64,000 bases of DNA. It comes from Bacteroidota bacterium. GTDB taxonomy: Bacteria > Bacteroidota > Ignavibacteria > Kryptoniales > JAKASW01. The first letter of the stretch is position 1, and the number at the start of each line of letters is the position of its first letter. Under the pieces are notes generated by a model. That model had not been told where the DNA came from, did not search any database, and was given only the letters and a program-made list of their open reading frames with translations. The translations under genes and the position numbers were made by a program. This document shows, piece after piece, positions 19,801 through 27,061 of this stretch. The stretch covers positions 241,483 through 305,482 of the forward strand of contig JAKAMG010000001.1 of the NCBI GenBank assembly GCA_021812985.1, given 5' to 3'.

Positions 19801-20041
19801 AGCGTTCATGGACGTTGGCTCTGCATGGGGGTACGACTGGAATAACAATTACGTGAAGTTTCAACCATTCGCGCACGATGCGGAGGGAGGACTCCGGACT
19901 AGGGACCTCCTTGTAGGCACCGGCTTCGGAACACGCCTCGTGGTGCTTTACTTTCTGTTGAGGCTTGACATTGCGTGGAGCTACAACCTTCAGGACTTCT
20001 CGCAACCGAAATACTATTTCTCGCTTGGATACGATTTTTGA
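16883..20041 (+). CDS. Secreted gluzincin-like peptidase / TolB-type propeller / outer-membrane barrel fusion
   Basis: 1052 aa from the ATG at 16883, chosen because MKRLSLLGVLLFAGTVYA is a clean signal peptide with an AAGGGAG site upstream; an earlier start at 16793 would bury it. Residues about 35-260 form a peptidase-MA-like domain with HELVH (134-138) and a probable third zinc ligand in WFNEGLAEY (Glu168). Residues about 290-630 carry TolB/WD40-like blades, each with an SPDG or APDG turn (WSPDGKKVA, WSPDGDRLAF, WSPDGSTIYFAS). The C-terminal 370 residues are aromatic-rich alternating strands ending in YYFSLGYDF, fitting a BamA/Omp85-type barrel. Function is unknown; outer-membrane location is inferred. 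Confidence 0.85.
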   Translation: MKRLSLLGVLLFAGTVYAQIDEFGKNKVQYKNFEWYFIQSKHFDIYFYPKEYYLAEFTAHTAEAAYSSISSHFHYDISNRIPVVIYDSHNDWQQTNVVSEYLEEGVGGVTELFKNRVVVPFEGSYKLFRHVIHHELVHAVLNDMYYGGSVQSMIANNITLQLPMWFNEGLAEYESLRWDVNSDMFMLDATINEALVPIDELYGYFAYRGGQSVWWYIANKYGDEKIGEILSRIRTTRSVEQGFKSALGIGVKELGKRWEHEQKVIYWPEIAARKRPEDFAKRLTDHRELKDFYNTSPAISPQGDRIACISDRDDYMSIYLISANDGREIKKLVDGQTTKNFEELHLLTPGLTWSPDGKKVAIAVKSGGNDAVFTIEVQSGRMEKIDFPGLGAVTSVAWSPDGDRLAFVGEKGIQSDIYVYDFTNRSLANMTDDIFSDSDPSWSPDGSTIYFASERGRSLEGRALPKGFRIWEHDFSRSDIYSISVASRLVERVCKDSAGENSFPVAAPDGKYLYYISDKSGVANLYRLDLSTGESRPISNSISGIYQYSISADGSRLAFSSLENGGFDIFLLKNPGEHLLSDNDVPLTYFKKMQSVETLASAKRAHEERVAEPAADSSAHSDLTQTTNLYGKDIQVDLSNYVFGGAKQAADTLFVSPDFNDNFNVKDNVDSAGNFVAQKYKVNFTPDIIYGNAGYNSFFGVQGSTVMAFSDMLGNHQIFLLTDLVVDLKNSDYAFAYSYLPSRTNYSIVGSHVARFLYLASPLSAFYDLYRFQSYGVSLSAEYPFDRYNRLEGGISWMSLTRENITNPGEPSQERILAVPSLRYVHDNSFFGYIAPINGSRYYASLYGTPKTGAHGISFLTGIVDYRNYVKLFGTFYTFAWRVFAGTSVGGDPQKFFVGGTENWINVKFAGDFLPVRNAEDLQFLTPVVPMRGYDYNAEFGNNFALLNMEFRFPMFGFFSAGPIPLFQTFFGAAFMDVGSAWGYDWNNNYVKFQPFAHDAEGGLRTRDLLVGTGFGTRLVVLYFLLRLDIAWSYNLQDFSQPKYYFSLGYDF

Positions 20042-20127
20042 AATAGTGTTCGGCCGGTGAGAGTCTAAGAATTTGCCTGTCATGGGAGCGCTTGGGGGCT
20101 CACGTTACCTTGTCCATGGCGGACTTA

Positions 20128-21738
20128 TCATCCCCCCGATGCAGATGACGTGTCGACGTCGAACTCCTTCCCTTTCGGTCTGATGGAGTCGTACATCCTC
20201 TTCAGGGCGTCGTAGGCGCTCTGGTTCCCTCGTTCTGCACAGTCGCGGTATAGTCTAACTGCGGCGGGGAGGCTCCGCTGTACCCCGACACCATTCTCGT
20301 AACAATACCCCAGCGCCAGTTGCGCGATCATTGAGCCGTCATCGGCGCCTGTCATGAGAGTCCTAATCGTGTCTGTTATGGCCGAGTCTGTCCGGTTGGT
20401 GTCCCCGACGACCGCCGCTGCCGCGAGCCTGATCTCCGCGTCACGGCTGCCGTCTTCGGCCGCTTTTCGCCAATATGTCGCCCCCTTTGCGGGATCACGC
20501 TCGGTCCATTGTCCGGTGAAATAGCATCGCCCCAACTCTATCAGCGAAGGAATGTGATCACGTTTGGCCCCCTCCTCGAGAAGCTTGAGCGCCTGATTGT
20601 CGAGGAGGCGATCGTCCAGCCCAAGTTCCTTCATACCCGCCCACACGAAAGCCGCGTCTTCGTCCCCGTTCTTCGCGCGGGTTTCAACCTCGTCCGCGAA
20701 TCCATTCTCCTTGACGAGCCTGAGCAGAAGGGCGAGACCATGCCGAGAGTCCATGCGGGCTGCCCGTAGATACTGTTCTGCCGCGAGCACTCTGTCCCGT
20801 GGAACACCTGCTCCCCTTTCGTAGCACCGCCCCAGAACGGCCAGCGCCTCCGGGCTCCCGACTCCCGCAGCCGACTCGATGACGGCGAGCGCCGTCGTGT
20901 CTCTGTCATCCTTCAGTATTTTGGAGACTCCGAGCGCCTTCCTGAATTTCTCGTTTCCCTCATGATAGGCCTCGTTAAGTAGCATGAGGTCATCAACGCG
21001 CGATGTCGTGTCCGGCCCATAGTCGAGGAAGAGCGGACCGAGCGGACTGTCACTTGCCACTGCCGACGTGTCCTCATCAGCCGTCCGGGTGCTCGTGCTG
21101 TCAGCGCCGAGAGGTATTCCCCTCCGAATCATCTCATCGATCAGTTTCTTAGCGGGTTTAAACTTCCATCCTTCGGCCAGTTTCAGCCAGTGATATGCTT
21201 TTGTCCAGTCCCGCGGAACCACGAGGTTGTCTGTGTAAAATACGGCATAAGCATAGGCCCCTTCGGGAAGGCTATCCTTCGCTGCTGACCTGAACCTCTC
21301 AAACGCCTTGAAGGGATTCCACGGGACTCCCCAGCCGTTGTTCAGAAACACGCCGAGGTTGTATTGCGCGATAGACATCTTCTTATCTGCTGCCTTTCCG
21401 ATCCAGTATGCGGCCTGGACAGTGTCGGCCGGAAATCCTTCGCCGAGGAAGTAGCGGAACCCAAGTTCCATCTCCGCGGCGGGGTCGCCGCTCTTCGCCC
21501 GCCGCATCAGCATCAGCCCCTCCCAAAGCTGGTACGCTACGTCAGTCCGTCTTATCAGTTCTCCCTGAGAAGGGGGTCTGTAATCTTTGTATACGGCACT
21601 GTTGGGATGATCCGGCTGTAGGACCTGTCCGAAGGCTGAACTCTGACAAAGAGGGAATGCCAAAGCCAATAGAGAGAAGAAAGTAGCGCGCGTGATCATT
21701 TCAATAATGTAAGAAAATCGTGTCATGTAAATCGACAC
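20128..21738 (-). CDS. Secreted Sel1-repeat (SLR/TPR-like) protein
   Basis: 536 aa as read from 21738; the ATG at 21699 is a better start because it gives a clean signal peptide (MITRATFFSLLALAFPL, cut near AFG). The body holds at least six Sel1-like repeats, for example AEMELGFRYFLGEG, AQYNLGVFLNNGWGV, LAVLGRCYERGAGVPRD, LIELGRCYFTGQW and AQLALGYCYENGVGVQ. Sel1 repeats are alpha-solenoid scaffolds for protein-protein contacts, often in the envelope or in signalling. A Ser/Thr/Asp-rich linker lies near residues 215-245. No partner is evident; it converges on the barrel gene and diverges from the 21910 gene. Confidence 0.85.
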   Translation of the reverse strand: MSIYMTRFSYIIEMITRATFFSLLALAFPLCQSSAFGQVLQPDHPNSAVYKDYRPPSQGELIRRTDVAYQLWEGLMLMRRAKSGDPAAEMELGFRYFLGEGFPADTVQAAYWIGKAADKKMSIAQYNLGVFLNNGWGVPWNPFKAFERFRSAAKDSLPEGAYAYAVFYTDNLVVPRDWTKAYHWLKLAEGWKFKPAKKLIDEMIRRGIPLGADSTSTRTADEDTSAVASDSPLGPLFLDYGPDTTSRVDDLMLLNEAYHEGNEKFRKALGVSKILKDDRDTTALAVIESAAGVGSPEALAVLGRCYERGAGVPRDRVLAAEQYLRAARMDSRHGLALLLRLVKENGFADEVETRAKNGDEDAAFVWAGMKELGLDDRLLDNQALKLLEEGAKRDHIPSLIELGRCYFTGQWTERDPAKGATYWRKAAEDGSRDAEIRLAAAAVVGDTNRTDSAITDTIRTLMTGADDGSMIAQLALGYCYENGVGVQRSLPAAVRLYRDCAERGNQSAYDALKRMYDSIRPKGKEFDVDTSSASGG

Positions 21739-21909
21739 ATTGGAGAGGTGACGGGTTTAATGATTCGGGCAACGATTTGCTGCTCCAGCTTGACATTCAC
21801 TTACGGCCCGTTTATAATACCCGCGTAACTAGCTTCGCGAAAGATAACAAGGATAGAGTTTCGGTAGCTCCTCCGACAAACAGAAATCTGTCACTAAGGA
21901 GGAAAGACA

Positions 21910-22482
21910 GTGGTCGGATCCCGCTTGGTGCGATTTGCCATTCTGCTGACTCTTGGTACTACCTTCGCAACGTGCAAGCAACCAACTCAATGGGATGATG
22001 GGGGCCCGGGGATAATTGTGCCAGGGAAAAGCGTAGAAGGGGTAAAACTTGGGGATCTCAAAGAGACAGTGGTGGCAAGACTTGGACCACCGACAAGCGT
22101 TGGCTGGGCCGACGGTATTTATCGGGGCTGGCGGGCGTATTTCTATGATGATGGACCACGCGGTAGTCAAATCATGAGACTTCACTTTTGTTTCATCGAC
22201 AGCGGAGTCACTTACGGCCCTCTTGATTTGATCCTTATTGGTCCGGCATACGAAGGGAAAACAAAGGAAGGAATCGGGATTGGGTCATCGATCAGTGAAG
22301 TGCGCCATTTCTATGGCTCGCCCCTGGAGACCTTTTTCTCTCCGGAAAATCACCTTACGGTAGACTTCTATTGCAGCAGTGATCATATGTTTCAAATTCA
22401 CTACGAGGATAGTATCGTCACCGGATTTTCGATTGGATACTTCCTCCCAATACAGGAGGACCCGTTCTCTTGCAGCAAATGA
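21910..22482 (+). CDS. Hypothetical lipoprotein-like protein with two repeated segments
   Basis: 190 aa from GTG 21910, which has an AAGGAGG site at 21896-21902. The N-terminus is hydrophobic (LVRFAILLTLGTTFATC) and ends at a Cys that could be lipidated, though the residues before it (FAT) are a weak lipobox. Two similar segments follow, GVKLGDLKETVVARLGPP (about residue 43) and GIGIGSSISEVRHFYGSP (about 121), resembling the short alpha-beta repeat of SmpA/BamE-like envelope proteins. I do not recognise the family. The locus looks AT-richer than its neighbours by eye. It sits 32 nt upstream of the decayed metalloprotease and may be its former partner. Confidence 0.65.
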   Translation: MVGSRLVRFAILLTLGTTFATCKQPTQWDDGGPGIIVPGKSVEGVKLGDLKETVVARLGPPTSVGWADGIYRGWRAYFYDDGPRGSQIMRLHFCFIDSGVTYGPLDLILIGPAYEGKTKEGIGIGSSISEVRHFYGSPLETFFSPENHLTVDFYCSSDHMFQIHYEDSIVTGFSIGYFLPIQEDPFSCSK

Positions 22483-22514
22483 CGAATCAGAAAACAAACT
22501 AAAGGAGGCTTGTT

Positions 22515-23835
22515 ATGAGAGTATCACACACTCTCGTTGCGATCTTGATGACCATATTGATATCGTTGCCGGTAATGGGAACATCCGTAATAATTCAGTA
22601 ACCTGAGGCTGTCGTCAAAGAAGCCACGTTGATAGTTGATGTGGTTGTCAAGGATATTAAGTTCACGACGATCCCAAATCAGTCGAGGGGTGACGCGTGG
22701 ATAATACCCTCGGTAGTTGGCAAGATCGTTGGAGACCGTCCTTCGGAGTTTGCGATCAGAAGAAGTCAGGTTACTTCGGACCCTCAATTCTTTGAAACAG
22801 AATGGGACCCGCCATACCATGTCGGCGAACTTTTCATGATCTGCCTGTTTCCGACCCCGGATGGGTGCAGGACAATGGGCCTCTAAAACGGGAAGTTCCC
22901 TATCGAAAACAAACTGGTCAAGGGGCCCAGGTCAGCTGTGATGAATTCAAACAACAGATCAAGAGCATACGTGATGGCAAGAGAGCTCTTTTCCCGCCAG
23001 ATTTGCCATGTCAAACTGCAGATGGATTAAGTGGCTTCCTGAAAAGACAGGGTAGACAACACTCGGCAATGTCGGCCGGCTCGCATCTCAGCGGTGAGTT
23101 CATCGCATGGAACACATCCTATGTGGCGGTACAGATACATTATAATCCCTCCAATGTGCCGTCAAGTGCCCCGGATGCGAATGGAATCGCAAGTCTTGCG
23201 AGCATAACCTACTCACTTTGGGCAGATCAGTTTTTCTCTCTGACAATTCAAAATGCCCCTCCGTTCACGACAACCGCAGGACAGACCGAGGATGACCTCA
23301 GAGTCATATCGTGGTTCAACGCATACTACAATAACGAAGCGGCTGAAGCGCATAGCTATCCGAATAACCTGATCACCGGAACTGTTTATGGACCGAATAA
23401 CTATACGGGCGTGGACGTGTGGTTCAATTACTATATTGAAATGTCAGCTTGGTACTTTAATCAGACCCCACCCTCCTCGCGGAACTATAGTCAAATCGAT
23501 GTTGTGGAGATCCTAGCGCATGAATTATGACACGGAATTGGACTGCAGTATGTGAGCAACAGCAATTCGATGATGTACGGACACTATATGAACAAAACCT
23601 GCCCCTCCGAGGAGAGACGGACGGCGAACTTGCTGGAAGAGTGTACCAGCATTTGATAGCAGCACTATCTGGAACATTCGCCCATAGTGTCGCGCTTTCG
23701 GCTAATCTGAACAGCATTAACGTTGCGGGAGATCTAACGCTATCTTCTGGAAAGACGATTGAAATTGAGAGCGGGAAGACACTGAACTCTCGTGCTTCCG
23801 GAAATTTCTCAATCAATGGCACACCCGCGAGATGA
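22515..23835 (+). pseudogene. Decayed secreted metzincin/matrixin-like zinc metalloprotease
   Basis: An AAAGGAGG site (22501-22508) and ATG 22515 start a signal peptide (MRVSHTLVAILMTILIS), but codon 29 is TAA (22599). The frame continues coherently (LIVDVVVKDIKFTTIPNQ, FFETEWDPPYHVGELFMICL) to a second TAA at 22884 and then NGKFPIENKLVKG. There one base appears lost from a G run (22922-22925), because the next frame resumes as AQVSCDEFKQQIKSIRDGK. It runs to EILAHEL, a TGA at 23528-23530, and HGIGLQYVSNSNSMMYGHY. The stop sits at the Gly position of HELGHxxGxx, and the third-ligand position is Tyr. A further stop (23654) and frame change precede a beta-helix-like tail (VAGDLTLSSGKTIEIESGKT) to 23835. 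Sequencing errors could explain part, but not easily all, of the lesions. Confidence 0.75.
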
Positions 23836-23849
23836 TCTTCCGCGGGTTT
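23823..23849. terminator. Probable bidirectional terminator between convergent genes
   Basis: ACCCGCG (23823-23829) pairs with CGCGGGT (23841-23847) around an 11-nt loop, followed by TTCTTC on the plus strand. It lies between the end of the decayed metalloprotease and the converging permease gene (ends 23860). The loop is long and the T tract interrupted, so strength is uncertain. Confidence 0.5.
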
Positions 23850-23859
23850 CTTCTGCCAG

Positions 23860-25251
23860 TCAGCGTGAACCGACTCTCTTCCAGTGGACGTAGGCCGGAA
23901 CGCCGAGTAATACCAATCCCAACCCGAACAGCGAATCGCGCGGGTCTGTAATGACCGTGTTACAGACAAACCAGACGGCGACGATCACGAAAGCGAGTGG
24001 TACCAGCGGGTAACCGACGGTTCTGTAAGGCCTCGGCGCATCAGGACGTTTCTTTCTTAGGACGAAGATGCCGAACGTCCCGAGCGCGTAGAAGAGCCAT
24101 GATGCGAAAATGACATAGGTGAAGAGCTGATCGTACGTACCAGTGAGCGTCAATATTGATGCCCATATCCCTTGTACCACGAGCGATATATGAGGTGTGT
24201 TGTATTTGGGGTGTACCCGCGCGATTCCTCTGAAGAAAAGTCTATCCTTTGCCATCGCGAAGTAAACCCGGGCGGTCGTCATGCTTGTCGCGTTTACAGT
24301 GCCGAAGGTTGAAATCATCACGGCGATGGCGATCAGGGCGGCGCCGTTAGATCCGAATATTCGCGAGACTGCATCTGCTGCCACGAGTCGTGAGTGAGCG
24401 ACGGAGGCGATTGGAAGGACAAACATGTAGGCGAGATTAGCCAGGACGTAGATGACGATAACAGACACCGTTCCTGCCACGAGGGCTATCGGTATGTTCC
24501 GCTGGGCATCTTTGACTTCACCCGCGAGATACGTTACGCTATTCCATCCGTCGTAAGCCCAGAGTACGGATACGAGCGCTATTCCAAACGCGCTAAGGAG
24601 GGAGTTGCCTTGGAAGTGGCCGAAGAATGGAGTGTAGAGGTCGCCCGCGCGGTTGCCGAACGCGAAGCAAACGAATACAATCCCTGCTATCGCGAGCACC
24701 TTCAGGGCGGTGAAGAGCCTCTGCACGAAACCACCGAACTGTACCCCGAAATAGTTTACCGTCATCACGAAGAGAATTGCCGAAATTGCTGCCAGCTTTA
24801 CGCCGAACTCGGGAAGTACAAAAAGCCCAAGGTTCAACTCCATCCTCTCCAGCCCGGGGAAGAAGAAACCGAGGTACTTTCCAAAGGCAACAGCGATAGC
24901 CGCTATCGAGCCTGTCTGATATACGCTGAATGTCGTCCACCCGTATAAGAAGGCCGGGAAGTCGCCGTAGATTTCTCGGAAGTAGACATATTGACCTCCC
25001 GCCGCCGGAATCATACCTGCTATTTCGGCGTTAGTCAGTGCGCCGGCGAGCGAAAGGAGTCCTCCGAATATCCACACCGCAAGAATCCATCCGGCATCGC
25101 CCAGTGTGAAGGCGATCTTCTGGGGGACGAGAAATATTCCCGATCCAATCACCGACCCGATTACTACCGCGATAGCGGTCGGAAGTCCGAGCCGTTGTGC
25201 CAGATTAGGTTGTGTGCTCACCTGCGTAGATTCGTGGCGTTCAGTTCCCAT
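23860..25251 (-). CDS. APC-superfamily amino acid permease
   Basis: 463 aa with about 12 hydrophobic membrane segments. The first helix carries the substrate-binding IGSVIGSGIFLVP motif of the APC family, and a conserved second-helix region follows (GALTNAEIAGMIPAAGGQYVY, around residues 70-90). Its length and the WAYDGWNSVTYLAGEVKD stretch near residue 230 fit the LAT/amino-acid transporter branch. It imports or exchanges amino acids across the inner membrane; the substrate is unknown. It stands alone, converging on the 21910-23835 locus, with a 348-bp gap to nuoA upstream. Confidence 0.92.
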   Translation of the reverse strand: MGTERHESTQVSTQPNLAQRLGLPTAIAVVIGSVIGSGIFLVPQKIAFTLGDAGWILAVWIFGGLLSLAGALTNAEIAGMIPAAGGQYVYFREIYGDFPAFLYGWTTFSVYQTGSIAAIAVAFGKYLGFFFPGLERMELNLGLFVLPEFGVKLAAISAILFVMTVNYFGVQFGGFVQRLFTALKVLAIAGIVFVCFAFGNRAGDLYTPFFGHFQGNSLLSAFGIALVSVLWAYDGWNSVTYLAGEVKDAQRNIPIALVAGTVSVIVIYVLANLAYMFVLPIASVAHSRLVAADAVSRIFGSNGAALIAIAVMISTFGTVNATSMTTARVYFAMAKDRLFFRGIARVHPKYNTPHISLVVQGIWASILTLTGTYDQLFTYVIFASWLFYALGTFGIFVLRKKRPDAPRPYRTVGYPLVPLAFVIVAVWFVCNTVITDPRDSLFGLGLVLLGVPAYVHWKRVGSR

Positions 25252-25599
25252 TGATCATGCCTTTAACGCAATTGCGGGAATCGCCATATCGAGCCTTGAT
25301 GGATGCCAACGGGCGATGACGTTTGAGGCCTGCCATGTTGGCGGGATTCTCGAGCGCAGGAGCAGACTTTATCATCGTACCTCTCCGGTTAAGTTTTGAG
25401 AATATAGTTTCATTCCTGCCAAAACTCAAAAACACGCGCATTTAATTCGGAGAGAGTACGGATAGCCATGGGAGGTCGTTCGCATCTTTAGCAGGTCGTG
25501 ACTCTGAAATTCGTACTCGTTTTCATGTGCCCTGGCGCTTCCCTTCAATCCTTTGATTTTTAAGCCTCCGTTGTGTAGATTTTTTAAAACGAGAATGAA
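25252..25599. other. 348-bp intergenic region between divergent permease and nuoA
   Basis: I see no credible gene here. Short frames on both strands lack ribosome sites and recognisable products. The region must hold the minus-strand permease promoter and the plus-strand nuo promoter; a candidate for the latter is listed at 25553-25581. Confidence 0.6.
25553..25581 (+). promoter_or_regulatory. Candidate sigma-70-type promoter of the nuo operon
   Basis: TTGATT (25553-25558) and TAGATT (25576-25581) are separated by 17 bp and lie about 20 nt upstream of the nuoA ATG. Four of six bases match the consensus in each box. This is pattern-based only. Confidence 0.4.
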
Positions 25600-25956
25600 A
25601 TGTTGACTGATTATATCCCAATTTTCTTAATGCTGGCCGTCGGTGCGGTCCTGGGCATCGTTATGGGAAATATCAACCGTATACTTGGCCCGAGGAGACC
25701 CACCGCAGAAAAGCTATCCACATACGAAAGTGGTATGGAACCCATCAGGACTGCCCGTGAAAGATTCTCGGTTCGATTTTACCTCGTGGCGATACTTTTC
25801 ATTCTCTTCGACGTGGAAATTGTATTCATGTATCCATGGGCGGTGAACTTCATGTCCCTCGGATGGTTTGGATTCATAGAGATGTTGATATTCATTGTCA
25901 TACTCCTGATAGGGTACTACTACGTGATTAAGAAAGGAGCTTTGCAGTGGCAGTAA
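25600..25956 (+). CDS. nuoA: NADH-quinone oxidoreductase subunit A
   Basis: 118 aa with three membrane helices. The loop carries [20 protein letters not shown], and the second helix is followed by [12 protein letters not shown], both diagnostic of NuoA/ND3. It is a small membrane subunit at the junction of the peripheral and membrane arms of complex I, near the quinone site. It is the first gene of the nuoABCDEF operon; nuoB starts within its last 10 nt. Confidence 0.96.
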   Translation: MLTDYIPIFLMLAVGAVLGIVMGNINRILGPRRPTAEKLSTYESGMEPIRTARERFSVRFYLVAILFILFDVEIVFMYPWAVNFMSLGWFGFIEMLIFIVILLIGYYYVIKKGALQWQ

Positions 25957-26456
25957 ACAGAACTAACGGGGATGAGGGCTTCCTGACGAGCAGGGTAGAC
26001 GCGCTCTTCAACTGGTCGCTCAAGAATTCCCTTTGGCCTATGCCGCTGGGTATCTCCTGCTGTGCTATAGAGATGATGGCGTTTGCCGGACCACGTTTTG
26101 ATGTCAGCCGCTTTGGGGCGGAGGTGTTCAGGTTCTCCCCGAGGCAGAGCGACCTCCTCATCGTGGCAGGAACGGTCACATATAAAATGGCGAAGGTTGT
26201 TAGGAAGATATACGACCAGATGCCCGATCCGAAGTGGGTAATCTCGATGGGCGTCTGCGCATCCAGCGGCGGCATGTACAGGTCCTATTCCGTGGTACAG
26301 GGAATTGACCAGTTCGTGCCTGTTGACGTTTACGTGGGAGGGTGTCCTCCGCGTCCCGATTCGCTGTTAAAGGCGCTAATGGAAATTCAAAAGAAGATCC
26401 AGGCGGGCGAAACGAGGACACAGCAGCGCACTCCAGAGAAAATATTGGTGGAATAA
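25947..26456 (+). CDS. nuoB: NADH-quinone oxidoreductase subunit B
   Basis: 169 aa, GTG start overlapping nuoA by 10 nt with GGAG just upstream. It holds the N2 [4Fe-4S] cluster ligands: the tandem Cys of SCCAIEMM, the Cys of [11 protein letters not shown] and the Cys of [11 protein letters not shown]. This subunit passes electrons to quinone. No change in the ligand set is seen. Confidence 0.97.
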   Translation: MAVNRTNGDEGFLTSRVDALFNWSLKNSLWPMPLGISCCAIEMMAFAGPRFDVSRFGAEVFRFSPRQSDLLIVAGTVTYKMAKVVRKIYDQMPDPKWVISMGVCASSGGMYRSYSVVQGIDQFVPVDVYVGGCPPRPDSLLKALMEIQKKIQAGETRTQQRTPEKILVE

Positions 26457-26462
26457 TACCTG

Positions 26463-27014
26463 ATGAGAGAAATGATAGAAGAGAAACTCCGGGCCAAATT
26501 CGGAGAGGACATCGTCTCCGTGTCTGAATCGCGGGGCCAGGCTTCGGCTGAGGTGAAGAGAGATCGCATTGTGGATATCTGCAGGTTCCTGAAGGAGGAT
26601 CCGGCGCTCCGCTTCAACTTCCTCAGCGACGTCTGCGGCGCAGATATGCTTGACTTTGAAGACGTGTCCGCGAGGAAGGCGTATCTCGCCATCGAACATG
26701 AACACAGGCCGGTTCAGGTCCCGGTCGAGGAGAGATTTCTTGTTATTTACAATATGATCTCCCTCGAGAACAAGATGCGGTTGCGGCTGAAGGTGAAGGT
26801 GGACGGCGACAAACCGGTTTGCCCAAGCGTTACCTCCGTTTACCCCGCCGCTGACTGGTATGAACGTGAGACGTTCGATATGTTCGGGATAAACTTCGAA
26901 GGGCATCCCGATCTCAGGCGGATGTACATGCCAGAGGAGTACGAGTACTATCCACTGAGGAAAGACTTCCCTCAAATGGGGGTACCGGGTTCGATACCGC
27001 TTCCGAGGAAATAA
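26463..27014 (+). CDS. nuoC: NADH-quinone oxidoreductase subunit C
   Basis: 183 aa. The 30-kDa-subunit signature lies near residues 138-165: ERETFDMFGINFEGHPDL, followed by RRMYMPEEYEYYPLRKDFP. It is a stand-alone NuoC, not the NuoCD fusion of enterics. It scaffolds the quinone-binding module with NuoB and NuoD. A 47-nt gap with an AT-rich repeat separates it from nuoD. Confidence 0.96.
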   Translation: MREMIEEKLRAKFGEDIVSVSESRGQASAEVKRDRIVDICRFLKEDPALRFNFLSDVCGADMLDFEDVSARKAYLAIEHEHRPVQVPVEERFLVIYNMISLENKMRLRLKVKVDGDKPVCPSVTSVYPAADWYERETFDMFGINFEGHPDLRRMYMPEEYEYYPLRKDFPQMGVPGSIPLPRK

Positions 27015-27024
27015 TTCCCGCTTC

Positions 27025-27057
27025 AACTGAGAATTAATAATTCAGAATTGAGAATTT
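27025..27057 (+). repeat. AT-rich AATTGAGAATT-type motif before nuoD
   Basis: The nuoC-nuoD gap holds a run of GAATTAATAATTCAGAATTG followed by AGAATTT. It resembles the elements directly before nuoE and rplC. No strong Shine-Dalgarno is present between this element and the nuoD ATG. Confidence 0.5.
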
Positions 27058-27061
27058 CTTG

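Noticed and set aside
23528..23530. UGA read as glycine or selenocysteine inside the HELxH motif
   Set aside because: TGA terminates many intact genes here (scpA, lysS, fusA, secE), two TAA codons and a frameshift break the same gene, and no SECIS-like hairpin is evident.
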